This document shows positions 10,052-22,700 of a DNA stretch of 64,000 bases, in pieces. The stretch is from positions 920,501 through 984,500 of the forward strand of contig NC_053195.1 of NCBI RefSeq assembly GCF_905163445.1, read 5' to 3'. The notes beneath the pieces are model-generated. The model had not been told where the DNA came from. It saw only the letters and a list, made by a program, of their open reading frames with translations, and searched no databases. The translations under genes and the position numbers were made by a program. This stretch comes from Pararge aegeria (taxonomy: Eukaryota > Arthropoda > Insecta > Lepidoptera > Nymphalidae). How positions within the stretch are numbered: the first letter of the stretch is position 1; each line of letters starts with the position of its first letter.

Positions 10052-11152
10052 TATATATATATATAAATATATTACATATAAATACAAATTAAATATAAAC
10101 ATACATGAAATTACCCATAATTAATGTAAACTACTAACAATGCACACCTATGGGATTACTTTAATAAAGATATTTTTGACTTTGACTACACTTTTATTGC
10201 ACCTTGTTTATTAAATAAGGTGTCGGTTATATTATGCTCTTAGGCTAATGACGTCAATAGGAGGAGAAGAGCTTTTTGTAACAGAGCTTATCTGAAGTCA
10301 TTCAGCCAAGCCGCATTGCTGTGTTGGTTTAAAAGGTTGCCGGTGTTATTACAGGCAAATGAGGCTTAAAACCTACGCATCACGTTGATAAGCACAGCAC
10401 TTGGTAGGATGTGTTTCTTGCATGCCCTGTTAAGTGTTGCTCTGTATAGTCATAGTTTTCAATTAACTATTAGGTTGGCCTTCAGATTGGTCCATCGTTT
10501 TTTTTTCTCTTTTGTCTATCTGAGATCAGTCTCTGGACCTTAATCAGATGTGAGGTATTTATATGTAGGATTGGGCCATCACATCCATTGATATATAAGT
10601 AACATCACTTGAAAAACAAAAATGAGGAATAAATGTATTTTGCTATGTTAGCTTTTCAATAGGAACATGCAGTCACTGGCATCCAGAAGTTTAACGGCCA
10701 GGCTGTTTTTATGGCACTCAAGCCTGTGAGTAGGCCTCAAGTGACCAGTCTATTTCTTCCTTCACGGTTGGAAAAGGTATTTGAACACTTCGGTTGTTTT
10801 AATGAACCAGGGACAGTGGTGTGCACTTCATACAAGCACAAAAACACTACCTACCCTAAAATTTTTGTGTAACTCATAAAGGGAAAGGATTTTTCCATCT
10901 TATGCTATCTTCCTTCTTTATATATACTGTAACTGACCATGAATAATTGTTATGCCCATCAATTATTCCTAAAAAACCAATAATGTGTTTATTAGTTATA
11001 TAAGCCTTATAGCCCTAATTGGTTGGCATCCTCCAAGAACACTACCAGAAACTAGACAAACAGCTTTTCACCTGTCATACTACATTGGTATTGTTCAATA
11101 AATAACCAATTTGAAGTAACTTAAGAAAATGTAATGCTCAGTTCATATAAAC
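10052..11152. repeat. Gap left of the ORP exon: dispersed-repeat fragments
   Basis: Positions 10140-10200 are a LINE tail (AATAAAGATATTTTTGACTT). Positions ~10300-10500 are a repeat whose second copy is at ~14950-15175 (shared GAGGCTTA...AAC, CAYGCCCTG, GTTGCTCTG, TTGGTCC). Positions 10813-10950 start with GACAGTGGTGTGCACTTCAT and belong to the dispersed element also present in the 2871-3800 array. No gene was seen. Confidence 0.4.
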
Positions 11153-13273
11153 CTTAGTGTGAATTTCAGCAATAGCTCTCAGACCGTTGACCCACTCCTG
11201 GCGTGCTCGGGCATCTGTGGCCCTGAGCTTCAGCATGTCTCCGGAGGCACAGTTAATTGTGAATGTGCGGGAGTCTTCATCGCTGGGACATATCACAGCC
11301 GCAGCTAGGTGTGCCTGGAACATGTTATACAAATTGTATCTATTATTAAAACATTCAATCGACATCCCTAGAAGTGGAACCCTAACTACACTGATCATGA
11401 TGATGATCCATTTCTAAATTAAGATAAAATTTGACGGCCCATTGGCGCAGTTTGCAGCGACCCTGCTTTCTGAGTCAAAGGCCGTGGGTTCGATTCCCAC
11501 GACTGGAAAGTGTTTGTGTGATGAACATGAAAGTTTTTCAGTGTCTGGGTGTTTATTTGTATATTATAAGTATTTTATGTATATTATTTATAAAAATATT
11601 CATCAGTTTTCTTAGTACCCATAACACAAGCTACGCTTACTTTGGGGCTAGATTGCGATGTGTGTATTGTCGTAGTATATTTATTTATTTATTTATTTAT
11701 TGCACTCTCACTAGTGAAGATCGCTTTTGAGAGGTAAAACTGCCAATCAAACAATGTTTAGTGGTCAGAAGATGTTTTTTAGAATCCCTACTAATATTAT
11801 AAATATTAATGTAAGTTTCTTTGTTACGTTTTCACGCAAAGACTGCTTAACCAATCCTCATGAAACTTTGTACACATATTCTTGGAAGTGTTAGAAGTAG
11901 TACAGGATACTTTTTATCACGACATTAAGCTCGGTTCCTTTGGGAGAGGGGATGACAGTGTTTGACGATTTTACACCATAATTCCGACAAATTATAACCG
12001 GTTTAAATAATTATTTTTGAACTATAGAGGTTATAATATGTATTTAATTTTGCCCAAATTTTGTGTAGATTTGATGAATGTTGTTGGAGACAGAGGACAA
12101 AACTCCTCAGCGGACAGCAGCAAACCCCTCATTTAAGGCTTAGCAATACTGAATAATTAATTTTTTTTAGAACTACAACTAAATTGAATGCCACATCAAA
12201 AAACAAAATCAAACGCAGACGAAGTCACAGGCAAGCCTTTTAATGTTGGTCTGTCTGTCTGCTGACTAGTTGGTTTAAACAGTTATTATCATATGTTAGA
12301 TCATGGGATGGACATCATCAATTTCTTATTTATTATGAAATTAAAGCCAATTAACTTTTTATATAGTAATTATATGGGCAGTTATGAAGTGCTGTTAGCC
12401 CAGTGGGTGGGACTGTGACTTCACTTTCAGGGGGGGAAGTTTGAATCCTAGCATGCACCTGTAACTTTTATACTTTTAAGTTATGTGGGTTTTAAGAAAT
12501 TAGAATATCACTTGCTTCCACAGTGAAGGAAAACATTGTGAGGAAACCTGCATACCTGAGAGATCTCCAGTATGTTCTGTAAGGTTTGTCTACCAATCCG
12601 CACTGCCATGCATTCTGCATGGTGGACTATTGCCTTAACCCCTTCTCGTTGTGGGAGGAAACCTGTGCCCTGTAGTGGGCCGGTAATGGGTTTATATGAT
12701 GATGGTGATGATGATAGTAATTATTGATGGGCCAAGCAAATGGACCACCTGATGGTTGGTGCAAAACCATTGCCCCTGAACAGAGAAACAATACGCACGC
12801 CATTAAAGGAAAATGTCATACAAAGTGCACCCAGTGTGCAGTGTGTGCCTGTACTTATACAGTTATCGACGGAGTTAGTAATTCCCTCAATAAACTCTGT
12901 ACCTAAAAGCTCTACTACTAAACCGAGTTTCTTGATAGAAAAAACTAATAATTTTGCCCTACCTCGGAATTGAACACACACACACAACACGCTAAATACC
13001 AGATTGAAAGCAGTTGTATAATCATTGTAATTTAATAATTATTGTAAGATAAAAAAATCATATACACGAAACTTTTTCAGCTTTTACCTCTCCTCTCGCT
13101 GGTTGTCCCGGCTGCACGGTATCGCCTGGTCCATCAAACAAATAATAAGACAAAACACCAGTCTCTGGATCCACTGCAAACCACCGCTGCTGCCAGCCTT
13201 TTACTACATTCGTGTATTTATACAGTTGCCCGGACAGTGGGCGATTAGAACTTAAACCAGCTGACTTAATCAT
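11153..13273 (-). CDS. OSBPL11: Oxysterol-binding protein-related protein (ORP10/11 type), 5' part with PH domain
   Basis: ORPs move sterols and phospholipids between membranes at contact sites; the PH domain binds phosphoinositides. Two coding exons are seen: 13088-13273 (62 codons from ATG, MIKSAGLSSNRPLSG...) and 11153-11314 (54 codons). Both joins are phase 0 with GT/AG ends (donor at 13087, acceptor AG at 11316-11315, donor at 11152). Together they form one PH domain from about residue 13: SGQLYKYTNVVKGWQQRWF, then VICPSDEDSRTF, LKLRATDARARQEWV and IHTK. This pattern (SPSDEDS, KLRATDA) fits vertebrate OSBPL10/11 better than OSBPL9. I could not find the ORD domain (EQVSHHPP signature) on the minus strand left of 11153, so the gene must continue beyond the window or through a long intron that would contain the COX6B-like exon. 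The start codon faces APLF 455 bp away. Confidence 0.85.
11432..11700 (+). mobile_element. tRNA-derived SINE (family A)
   Basis: Full-length copy. A box TTGGCGCAGTTTGCAGCGAC, B box GGGTTCGATTCCC, body CAGTGTCTGGGTGTTTAT, ACACAAGCTACGCTTACTTT and GGGGCTAGATTGCGATGTGT, ending in (TTTA)n. It lies in the 5' UTR/promoter side of ORP exon 2, that is inside the ORP intron. Other copies: 7607, 41428, 42871, 50597, 53648, 56830, 58182, 60821 and 61869. Confidence 0.8.
11785..12236 (+). mobile_element. Non-autonomous Helitron (family H1), decayed 3' end
   Basis: Begins TCCCTACTAATATTATAAAT after an A, and ends near GACGAAGTCACAGGCAAG with the CTAG terminus lost. The interior (CTTTGGGAGAGGGGATGA, CAGCGGACAGCAGCAAACCC) matches the copies at 46009-46435 and 53795-54254. 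It lies in the ORP intron. Confidence 0.7.
12389..13000 (+). mobile_element. SINE family B copy followed by another repeat fragment
   Basis: Positions 12389-12718 show the family B head (GCTGTTAGCCCAGTGGGTGG), AGTGAAGGAAAACATTGTGA, CCTGCATACCTGAGAG and a GATGATGGTGATGATGATAG tail. Positions ~12722-12960 are a reversed copy of the repeat at ~10300-10500 and ~14950-15175. An (AC)n run is at 12973-12987. Part of the ORP intron. Confidence 0.55.
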
Positions 13274-13728
13274 TTTGTTTAAATAATTATTTGCTATTTT
13301 CTAATTTAATTAAATAACTCAAAATAAATATTGCTTTATTTACAAAAAAATACCACAGACAAATAACCTAAACAAAACGCAGACCTATATCAAATATTTG
13401 TTTTTGATAGTATGCTTCATAGCATTGATTTAATGTACTATCAATGTATGTATTTAAAGCTAAATGGTGTTTTATTTTAGCATTTAGTATGTGTAGCAAA
13501 GAGTAAGTGAAATTTATATTAATCCGTGACATACCGTTGGGCGTTGACATAATTTATCTAGAGCTATGGGTTTGTGACTCAAGGTCCGTAATCCGTATCT
13601 GTAAAGCGAACGCTTATCTGCGGCAATCGCAAAGTGCGTTGTTTTTATTGTGTTGAGTGGGTAGGTCTGTAATGTTGATAATAATTAAAATACCTACCTG
13701 GCGCTGTGGAAGTTGAACTAACATAAAA
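13274..13728. promoter_or_regulatory. Divergent promoter region between ORP (-) and APLF (+)
   Basis: The two start codons point away from each other and are 455 bp apart, so both transcription starts should lie here. The 13560-13680 part is less AT-rich than its surroundings (CGTAATCCGTATCTG, GCGAACGCTTATCTGCGGCA). No TATA box is convincingly placed. This is an inference from gene layout. Confidence 0.55.
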
Positions 13729-16700
13729 ATGCCTATTAAGTTGATTCGGACAGACGCTGAAGATCCTTGCAAAATTCTGTTGCCTCTGGGTAATCATGTA
13801 ATCGGAAGAGGTAAATTACTTGATGTGAGTATAATAGTCATCGCGGAAGTTAGCTGAGAGTATTTCGCGCAGGTAGTCAACTGTGCCGTCCGGCTGAAAG
13901 GCGAAACCGAATACTGAATCTGCGCATCGAACGAACGCACGAAAACAAGATAAGATTTGAAATAAATAGATCCGCAGGAAAACCAAGGTCACTGACATTC
14001 CCCAAACTTTCAGCAAGTTGAAATGTTATTGGGCCAATGAATAAGGTTTAAGGCACAGCCCTAAGATACTATAATCATATAGCATGCCAATTTAAAGTGT
14101 CCCATTTCCTGAAGAGGTGGACAGAAAACATCAAACAAGTTGCTGAGAGCTGCTGGAAACAAGCTCCCCATAACTGTGCATTTACAACTCTCTACAAAAT
14201 ACCTAAGTCCAGCAGGGGACATCAACTTGTTGAAGTGATGATGATGATGATGATGACATTTCCTGAGTCCATGAAGTGCCATCCAGGCCTATAATGTTTA
14301 TTGAGATTGTGTGTTTCATTGCTGAGCAGAATTTCAAGTGTTATTTTATTTGGATGCCAGAAAGAAGCCACAATGAAAGTGGAAAGGAACCAAACTATAT
14401 ATAGACAAAGACCAGAGCAAATAAAAACAATAATACTAAACTACAACTTCTTTCTTGCTACACTTCTGAGGTGCTCAGAGAATATTCTGTCTAAACTTTA
14501 AATTTCTACACTTAGCCTTTCAGGCTGTAGTTTGCTTGTGAGCCAGTCAGGCCAGTCTTTTATAGAAGTAGAAGCTTTTATATTTCTTATAATTTTTATA
14601 AGTGGTTTTACCTACATTTGGAGGAATTATCAATTTTTATAAATTATAAAATGCATATAAAAATTTTCGGAACCGACAGGATTTGAACCTGCGACTCTCT
14701 GGTTCATGCAATATGCCTTTCACATCAGTCTTATAGCGACTGTAGCGTCATCTAGTAGGTCAAAGGTCCATATTACGATGAGACATGTTTGGAATAAGAG
14801 ATGACACATTGCTTTTTTATAATTTTTATTAGTGTTTTTACCTACACTTGGAGGTATTATCAATTTTATAGAGTCGCAGGTTTAAATCCTGTTGGATCCG
14901 AAAATTTTTATATGCATTTTAAATTTAGAAGCTTTTCGTGTTGGAACCTGTCTGGGGAAGTAAAACTGCCATGCTTTTTTCTGTTGCTATGCAGCATTAT
15001 TGCAATGCTGTGTACTAGGGGTCTGTAGGGTGTGGTTGCAGGTGTAATTACTCATGAGGCTTAACAACTACACCTCAGGTTGGTGGTTCCATGCATGCAC
15101 TGCAAACTGTTGCTCTGTTTATAGTTGATCGGTTTCCACTTACAAACAGGTGGGCCATCTGCTTGGTCCGTCAATTATAACTTTTAAATAATAGATTTCA
15201 AGTTTTTTGACAGTGTGCTGATGATGATCTGATTGGTATTATTTTACAGTGCGATGATAAAAAGATATCACGTCAACATGGAGAGTTGCAAGTCACTGAT
15301 GATTCATTATCTTTAAAAGCGGTAGGATCTTTTGCCTTTTGTTGCTACTCTTTGATTACCTAACTGAGAAATAAATTAGAGGAAAAAACTAAAAAAAGTT
15401 AAAGTTCAATATGCTAAATGTATTTCTAACATTCACATTACCCAATTGAAAAATCTATCCTAATATCTGTGCAATTTGTGTGGTGTATTATTATTTTTTT
15501 ATTGGCAAATAAACTCATTTTATGTATTTTTTATTATTTATCATTTTATATGTACAATTTGTAACCATCCTTTATTAATGATTACAGTTGCATCAAAATC
15601 CATGTTTCTATCTAAGAAAAGGTTTAAACCCTCAAATATTATTACAAGATAAAACAATACCTTTATTTAATGGGGACAGATTTGGTTTATTGCCAGATAC
15701 ATTCTGGTATGAAGTGCTTTTCTGTTCTGGTATGGAAGCACCAACAAATATTGAGAGTGAGAAAAACACTGAAGAGTACTGTCTGGAAAACAATGAGTGC
15801 AAAGATAAAACCAGCTCAAACGAGTTTGACTGTAATAAAACACAGTCTGCAGTCGGTAAATATTTGACATAATTACAATAATATATTATTTGGTGTTTCT
15901 GTCTAATCAGAAACATGAAACTACTTACTATTATAAGCTTAAGCCATAAAGTGGTGATAGCACATATAACACTAAATTATGGCTGTTTAAAGCAATTGAA
16001 ATATCACATACTTTAACAGTGAAGAAAAACATTTTGAGGAAACCTGCATGCCTGAGAGTTTTGTCTCCTCCTGCTTCCATATTGTTCTCAAAGGTGTTTG
16101 GAGTCTAGCAATCCGCACTGGGCCAGCAAGGTGGACTATGGGCCTAAACACTTCACATGTTGGGAGGAGACCAGTGCCCTGTATAGGGTTTATAATGCGT
16201 TAATATAATGATAATAAGCTTTAGCAATTAATAAGATTTATTCTGTCGATCATAAAAATTCTTTGTACTGGTTCCAGCAACCCAAAATAGTGTTCCTACA
16301 GAAGTATTAACCAAAAATTCTGAACCAGCAAATTCAATGGAAGATGGAACAGGTCAGAAAGAGCCAGTCAGTGTAAAAAGTGAAAGCAAGCCAAGTAAGG
16401 AAGAGGAGCAACTTAGTATTGACACCAATTCAGTTAAAAGGAGTCATAGTCCAGACAACAGTGATGTGAAAAAAATTAAGTTAGTTGAAGATGAAGCCGC
16501 AAACTCTGATGATGTCAAGCCTGGACCCAGCTTAAATCAAGGCCAAGCGGTAATGTATCATTAATTTAAAAAAAAAAAAAAAAAACAAATGAAATGTCAA
16601 ACATTCCTTTACACTGTCATACTGTTAAAAAGGATTAAAATAAATTAACACTTATTTTATTTAGATCATATATGAGCGATGATAGCCTAGTGGATAATGC

Positions 16701-19700
16701 TTCGGTTTTCCTTTCAGAGTAGGTCCTAGTTCCATCCCCGGCACGCACTTTTAACTTTTCGGAGTTAAGTGCGTTTTTAATTTGAGCAATTAAATATCAC
16801 TTGTCTTAACGGTAAAGGTAAACATCGTGAGTAATACCTGCATGCCCTAGAGTTCTCAATATGTTCTGAAGAGAATGTGAGTTCTATCAATCCAAATTGT
16901 AACAGAGCTCGTCCGAAAAAAGTACTACCGCCGTGAAGTAGCACGCATATCACAAAATCTGAGACTTATAGTTCTTCAACCCCAATTTCATCACTAAAGG
17001 GTAGATTTCCGAAACAAAAAGTAGCCTGTTCAATCCTCTACCTACCCGTGAAAGTTGCGTAAATATATATAAATTCTTCTTCTTAGTCGTGCACTCTTGA
17101 CAGAGTGGTCGTGACTGCTGAGATGAATTCCATGGCGTTAGGCGTCATTGGATTACACGGCTTCCCGCGCGAGTCTTCTCCACTTTTGGCGGTTGGTAGC
17201 GTGTCGAAAGCAATCCACCACGTTAGTCAACGATTTCACCGTATCCGCCCAACAAGTAGGTGACTGCCCTCTTGCCCTTTTCCCTTCAACCTGTCCATGC
17301 ACCACCAATCCTTCCCGACCCCTCATTCCTTGAGATGAGATGCAATGTTTTTTACATTTGTATAAATTACAAATGTAAAAAACCCCCGTCTTTCCATTTA
17401 GGGTTAAAAATAGGCCCAGCCGCTTCTTAGATTAGCTGGAACAAACAGACAGACAGACAAAATGGTTCTGCTGCTTCCGTGGCCAAATTTTTAATATTAT
17501 ATTTTTTAAATTCCAGGCACAGCCAATGAACAACGTTGGCGCGAATGGTGCCTCGAACAATAACCCTCCACGAGAACGGTGCATGTACGGTGGTGACTGT
17601 TACAGGTAAACTAGCTTATTTAAGCAACATACTTAAATAATAAGTAAAAAAAAAGAGATTTAATTTAGTACACCGCGCTTCGAGAGTCCAGACGCCACTC
17701 GCAGAAGTACCGATTGGGCGGACAAATTTATTAAGAGGCGCGCCCTCCGCCCTCCTAAATGTCATATCAGAGCAATGTGATTTGTATTATTGCGCTCTGA
17801 GTGAATTCACGGATCGTAATGTGGTTTATTTGTTACGGGTATAGATAATTAAATAGCATAGGATAAGGATGTTAAAATTATTTTTTAAAAAAGCTGCACT
17901 ATCTATCGCATTAGGTTTAAGTATTCTGTAATGATAGTGTAGAATTCTCCTCCCATTGCGCAGACGCCGGTGACCTTTGATATGGGACTGGTTTGAATAA
18001 AACTTCGTAGTACGAATATTATAATAGTTCATTGTATTCCATGACTTAGTTTTCTATAACGAACTTTTTGGAATATTCTTAAAAATTATGACTCAACACA
18101 AAAATGACATAAGTTCTTTACGACCAAAGACGCACCAAGAAACCACAGAATCCATAGACATTCACGATCCAGACCACAGATGATAAAGGTAAGTGAATGG
18201 CCCAAACAGATAGTGTTAGAATAAGAATATAAATAAATAGTATATTTATTTATTTGTTACTTGAATAAAGATATTTTTGACTTAGTCTTCGGCTTTGAGT
18301 CAAAGTGAATGTCGGTTTGTCACGCAGGAGGAATCCACAGCACCTGGCGCAGTTCAGCCACCCGCGCGACGCGGACTGGGGCCCGGGCGAGCGCGGCCAG
18401 TGCCCCTACGGCGCCCAGTGCGCCAAGACCGACCCGCGCCACTGGCGGGACCACGAGCACCCGCCGGGGAAACTGCCGCCGCCCAGGCCAGGTACGGAAC
18501 TACTGACCTGGTCTGACTAGCATGGCCAGGGAACATTTCTCTCCTCGGGAAAGCACAAAATGTTTATCTCCTCCACAGTTAGGTATACACAACGTGTTAC
18601 GGAATTACAAAATACTTGTACTATGGTGATACGCTCGACCGATTCATCTTTGGAAGTTGTATATATAATCAATTTTAATGAACACTTTGCTAGCGCGATG
18701 CAGGATTTTTGTGGCGCCATCTAGTTCGGTGATGTGAAGACAGCTACATACTGTTGAATGGTGCACAAGTATGTTTCATAAGAAATCACCTCGTAAAATA
18801 TTAAATCTGACAACCCTACTGAAGACAAAACACCGCCACACGCATAGTACCTACGTTACTTATGCATGTGAAGTTGGGCCTGTATCTGTTTTATTTCAAT
18901 AAAAACTATCGCAATGGTTCACTCAAAACGTTTTGGTTAAACAGATAAGTCTTAGAGGCAGTTAATAATGTACCTCTAAAGCCTCCGAATTATTATTTCG
19001 TTTTCATTTCTTCATTCAACAATGGTGGAATTAATCATCTTGATCATCAATTCAACCAATCGACGTCCACTGCTGGACATAGGTCTTTTGTAGGAAGTTC
19101 CACAATCCACGGTCCTGGGCCGCTTGCCTCCAGCGGCTCCCAGCGACTCGCCTGATGTCGTCTGTCAACCTCGTTAGTGGCCGAACGACGTTGCTTTGAC
19201 CGGTGCAGGGCTGCAATTCCAGCACCTTAGGACCTCAACGTCTATGCTTTCTCCAAGCTATGATCCCTGCCCATTGCCACTTCAAAATTCAAAATTCATT
19301 TATTTCAAGTAGGCTTATATAAGCACTTTTGAAACGTCAAGTCTGTCTGTTTGTAGTGATTCTACCACCGGTTCGGAAGGCAGATTCTACCGAGAATAAG
19401 CCGGCAAGAAACTCAGCAGTTGCTCTTTTCCAACATCAACAATTTACATTTTGCATTTTAACATTCATTTTTCTATCTTGTGAGAGCTGAAAGCGGAGCT
19501 GGATGCTTCCAAGCAACCTTGTCATTAAAAAATTCAGCTTCGCGATTCGCTGATGGTGGAATTAACATCCAAATCATATGTGTAACGTTAATATATAGCG
19601 GTGATAGCCTAGTATTTAATACTTCGGCTTCACTTTCGGTGGGCCGTGTTCGAATCCCAGCTTTTAAGTTAACCTGTAACTTTGTAAGTTATAAGCGTTA

Positions 19701-22700
19701 TAAACAATTGCAATACAACTTGCTTTAACGGTGAAGGAAAACATCGTGAAGGAACCACAAAGGCTTATGAAGCCTGTAACCTACCGAAAAAGACTTGCCG
19801 CTAAGCGGTTTAATGTTCCGGTGCAGTGTCGCGTGGAAACCTCACCTGGTGGTAAGTGATGATGCACTTACCACCGAATAAAAAAAACCCTTCTCATTGT
19901 GGGAGGGAGACGCATGGTATGTAGTGGGATGGTAGTGGGTTGTTCAGAAGTCTTAAGAAGACCTTTACTCTGTTGCCGTGTTTTGCCAGTCGGTGGATAT
20001 AATCGGGGGAATAAAATTTTTGTTCCCTGTCTGTGCTAACCGTGCTGAGTGCCTTATGTGGAATTTTCTACATTCGTCTATCTATTCGAATTTCGAACAC
20101 GTGAAAGTAGAATAATATTTGTATGGATTCGAATGTGCGCCATCTAGTGACAATATTTATTTATTTTATAATCTTTCCTAGCAATTATGAAAACGAAAGC
20201 TTAATTTGCTATACTCCGCGTAAAGCTGGGGAATCTGTATGGTGTTATTTATAATTTCTTCAATCCTTATACTCCACACCAAACAGGTCTAAAAAAAAAA
20301 ACAATTTATACAAAATATTATTTTTACAAATTTAATACAAACACAATTTATACAAATTTAATGTAAATACATACCGTTTTGATCTGATTGTATAATGTAG
20401 TTTATTGTGTAACAAGGGTTTCTCTCGCTCTTCAGATATGCAAGTTGTGCGAAGGCACGGGAACGTGTACTTCATTAACGCACAGACCGTCAACTTCTAT
20501 GACGACCACTTTCAAGTCGAAGACTCTGACGGCGAAAGCGTCGACTTCGATTACGAGTTCTAATACGACCCTTTGGCTTCATGAAAGATATAAACGTCTG
20601 AAACTACCGGGATATTTGGCGGGGAATACCAAAGTTAAATTATTAAATATTGGTATTACCTTCTCACTACTAATTATTCAAGATTTGTGTTACTTGAAAT
20701 ATTATTGAATAGCTTTTGCCGCGACTTGTTTCCGTTTTGTAAAAGTTCTGCGGGAACCATTCCAGGGTTGGAAGTTATGTCTATTCAAAATATATAAAGA
20801 TGGGATTTTGTAAATCTGTATATACCCATATACAGATTGTCATCTGTATATGGGTAACAAGTGATATTTTTATGAATGCTGTGGTAACGGTAGGTACGCG
20901 TATGTTTTTTGAGTCCTATGTATGGAAATAAATATAAAATTTGGCATATATACATCCTGGAGATGGTTCCAGGATGTATATATGCCAAATTTGATCAAAA
21001 TCGGTGCAGTAGATTAGCCGAACACAACAAAAAGCAGGCAACAAACAGAGAGACACACCTCGGCAACCATAATTTTAGTATGGAAATCTCTTTCTCAAGC
21101 ACATTATGGTACCAACAGCTGACTTTACGTTCTTACCAACAGCCATCCCAAAAAATGATGTTTCGAGTTTGGTTAGTCTAGATTTAATGTAAAGGATAGT
21201 GTTTAGTACGTAAATGAGTATATTTTGGGATTATAATAATAATAAGCCTAAAATCATATCTTTACAGTTATTGTAAAGATATGATTTGATTTAGTCTGAT
21301 ACCATTCGATACCCAACCTAGTTGGATTTAATGGCATAGCCGTATAAAGAAATTATAAATTTCTACAAAACCTCATCAGCTATCTGATTACTGGTTATTT
21401 TTGTTGTTTGATTATTCATACACTTATTTGTACACTGCACTAAGTGAGAACTATGTCTGTTCTCCAAAAGGGATTGCGCTCTCTGATTGGCTCTCAATTC
21501 GGCCAATCTGAGAGCGCGTCTTATTTTCGACACAAATCCGAAATTAAGGTGCCTATACAAATTTGCTAACTATAGTTACTCGCAAACAAAATTTTTTAAG
21601 ATCAAAACACATCATACTTCATATAAAGTATCGACATCCCGCACAATAATATGGCTCACGTAGAGTTTCAATTCTTAAAGTAATTCTTCCGAGTGTCAAG
21701 TGCGTGATTATCTACCTACGTTAAAGATAACTAAGCTTTACATAGTGTCAAAGTAGATCTAGTTCGGATCTAGAATACTAGTAAACAGGCTTGTCAATAG
21801 ATGGCGTTCGTCCTATATCATTAACTACGAATTAAAGTAAACGTAGGTAGAAAATCTCACACTGGGCCCTCTGATTGCATTGTTCAATACTAAACAACCC
21901 ACACACAATAATCAAAATTTTGTCAATATATTGTTCTGTATTAGTTCTGTACCCTTAGTTAACGCTTGGACTTCGCTAGCTATTTTTTTAAATTTACTTC
22001 GAATTGTTAAAAAAGTTAAATTGATAACAAGGTTTCAAGGTTCATCGTGGTGTAAGGTTTTAAAAATATCATGTGGTTATATTTTAATAATACTTTAAAG
22101 AAACAATAAAACTCAAAAAAATATTTTTTATGAATAGTTTTAATTGAAGTTGCGGCTTACTATGATGGTCGGAGTGAAGCGAGTTTGTTATTTATATATT
22201 TCTCTCTCTCTTTTCTTATGGGGTAAATCACACCCAATTGCTCTAATCTCAGTTTAGTCTGGCCAACATAGCGTGCTCTGCTTTACATATCCTTTACCTA
22301 TTGATGTCCCACGGCCCACAGCTGGGAACACGTCTCTCATATGAGAGAACAATTTAAATCTAGACCCACCATACTTCTTCAATGTCGATTTGCGGGCTTA
22401 AATAATCTCATGATGTGGATAAATTCCGCTAATTCAGCCGTTTATATATTTCAGTGCCATAGATATGACTTACTAGCGTTTTGAGTTATTTTTTATACCC
22501 AACGTTTTTTTATATCACAACAAGTTTAGCGCTTGACTGCCATCTTACCAGATGGTTAGTGATGATGACGTCTAAGATATTAACGGGCTGTCCTGTTAGG
22601 GGTATGGCTGTTATATTAACCCACAACTCTAATCGGTTTCTTAACAGATTAGCGACACCTTTTTGTCGGTAGGGTGGTAAATAACCACGGCCGAAGCCTC

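Noticed and set aside
11440..11512. tRNA gene candidates suggested by A and B boxes
   Set aside because: These are SINE heads: no closed acceptor stem, and they are followed by the same ~200 bp body in every copy.
18087..18190. Possible extra APLF exon ending in GGTAAGTG
   Set aside because: The frame from its ATG stops before the donor, and exons 5 and 6 already join in phase within the first PBZ finger.
18295..18536. Several overlapping frames over APLF exon 6 on both strands
   Set aside because: Only the frame with the CX5C...HX5H PBZ pattern joins the flanking exons in phase; the others are GC-rich shadows.
20388..20708. 106-codon plus frame over the APLF alternative exon
   Set aside because: Out of frame with the APLF peptide, and it crosses the splice acceptor at 20435.
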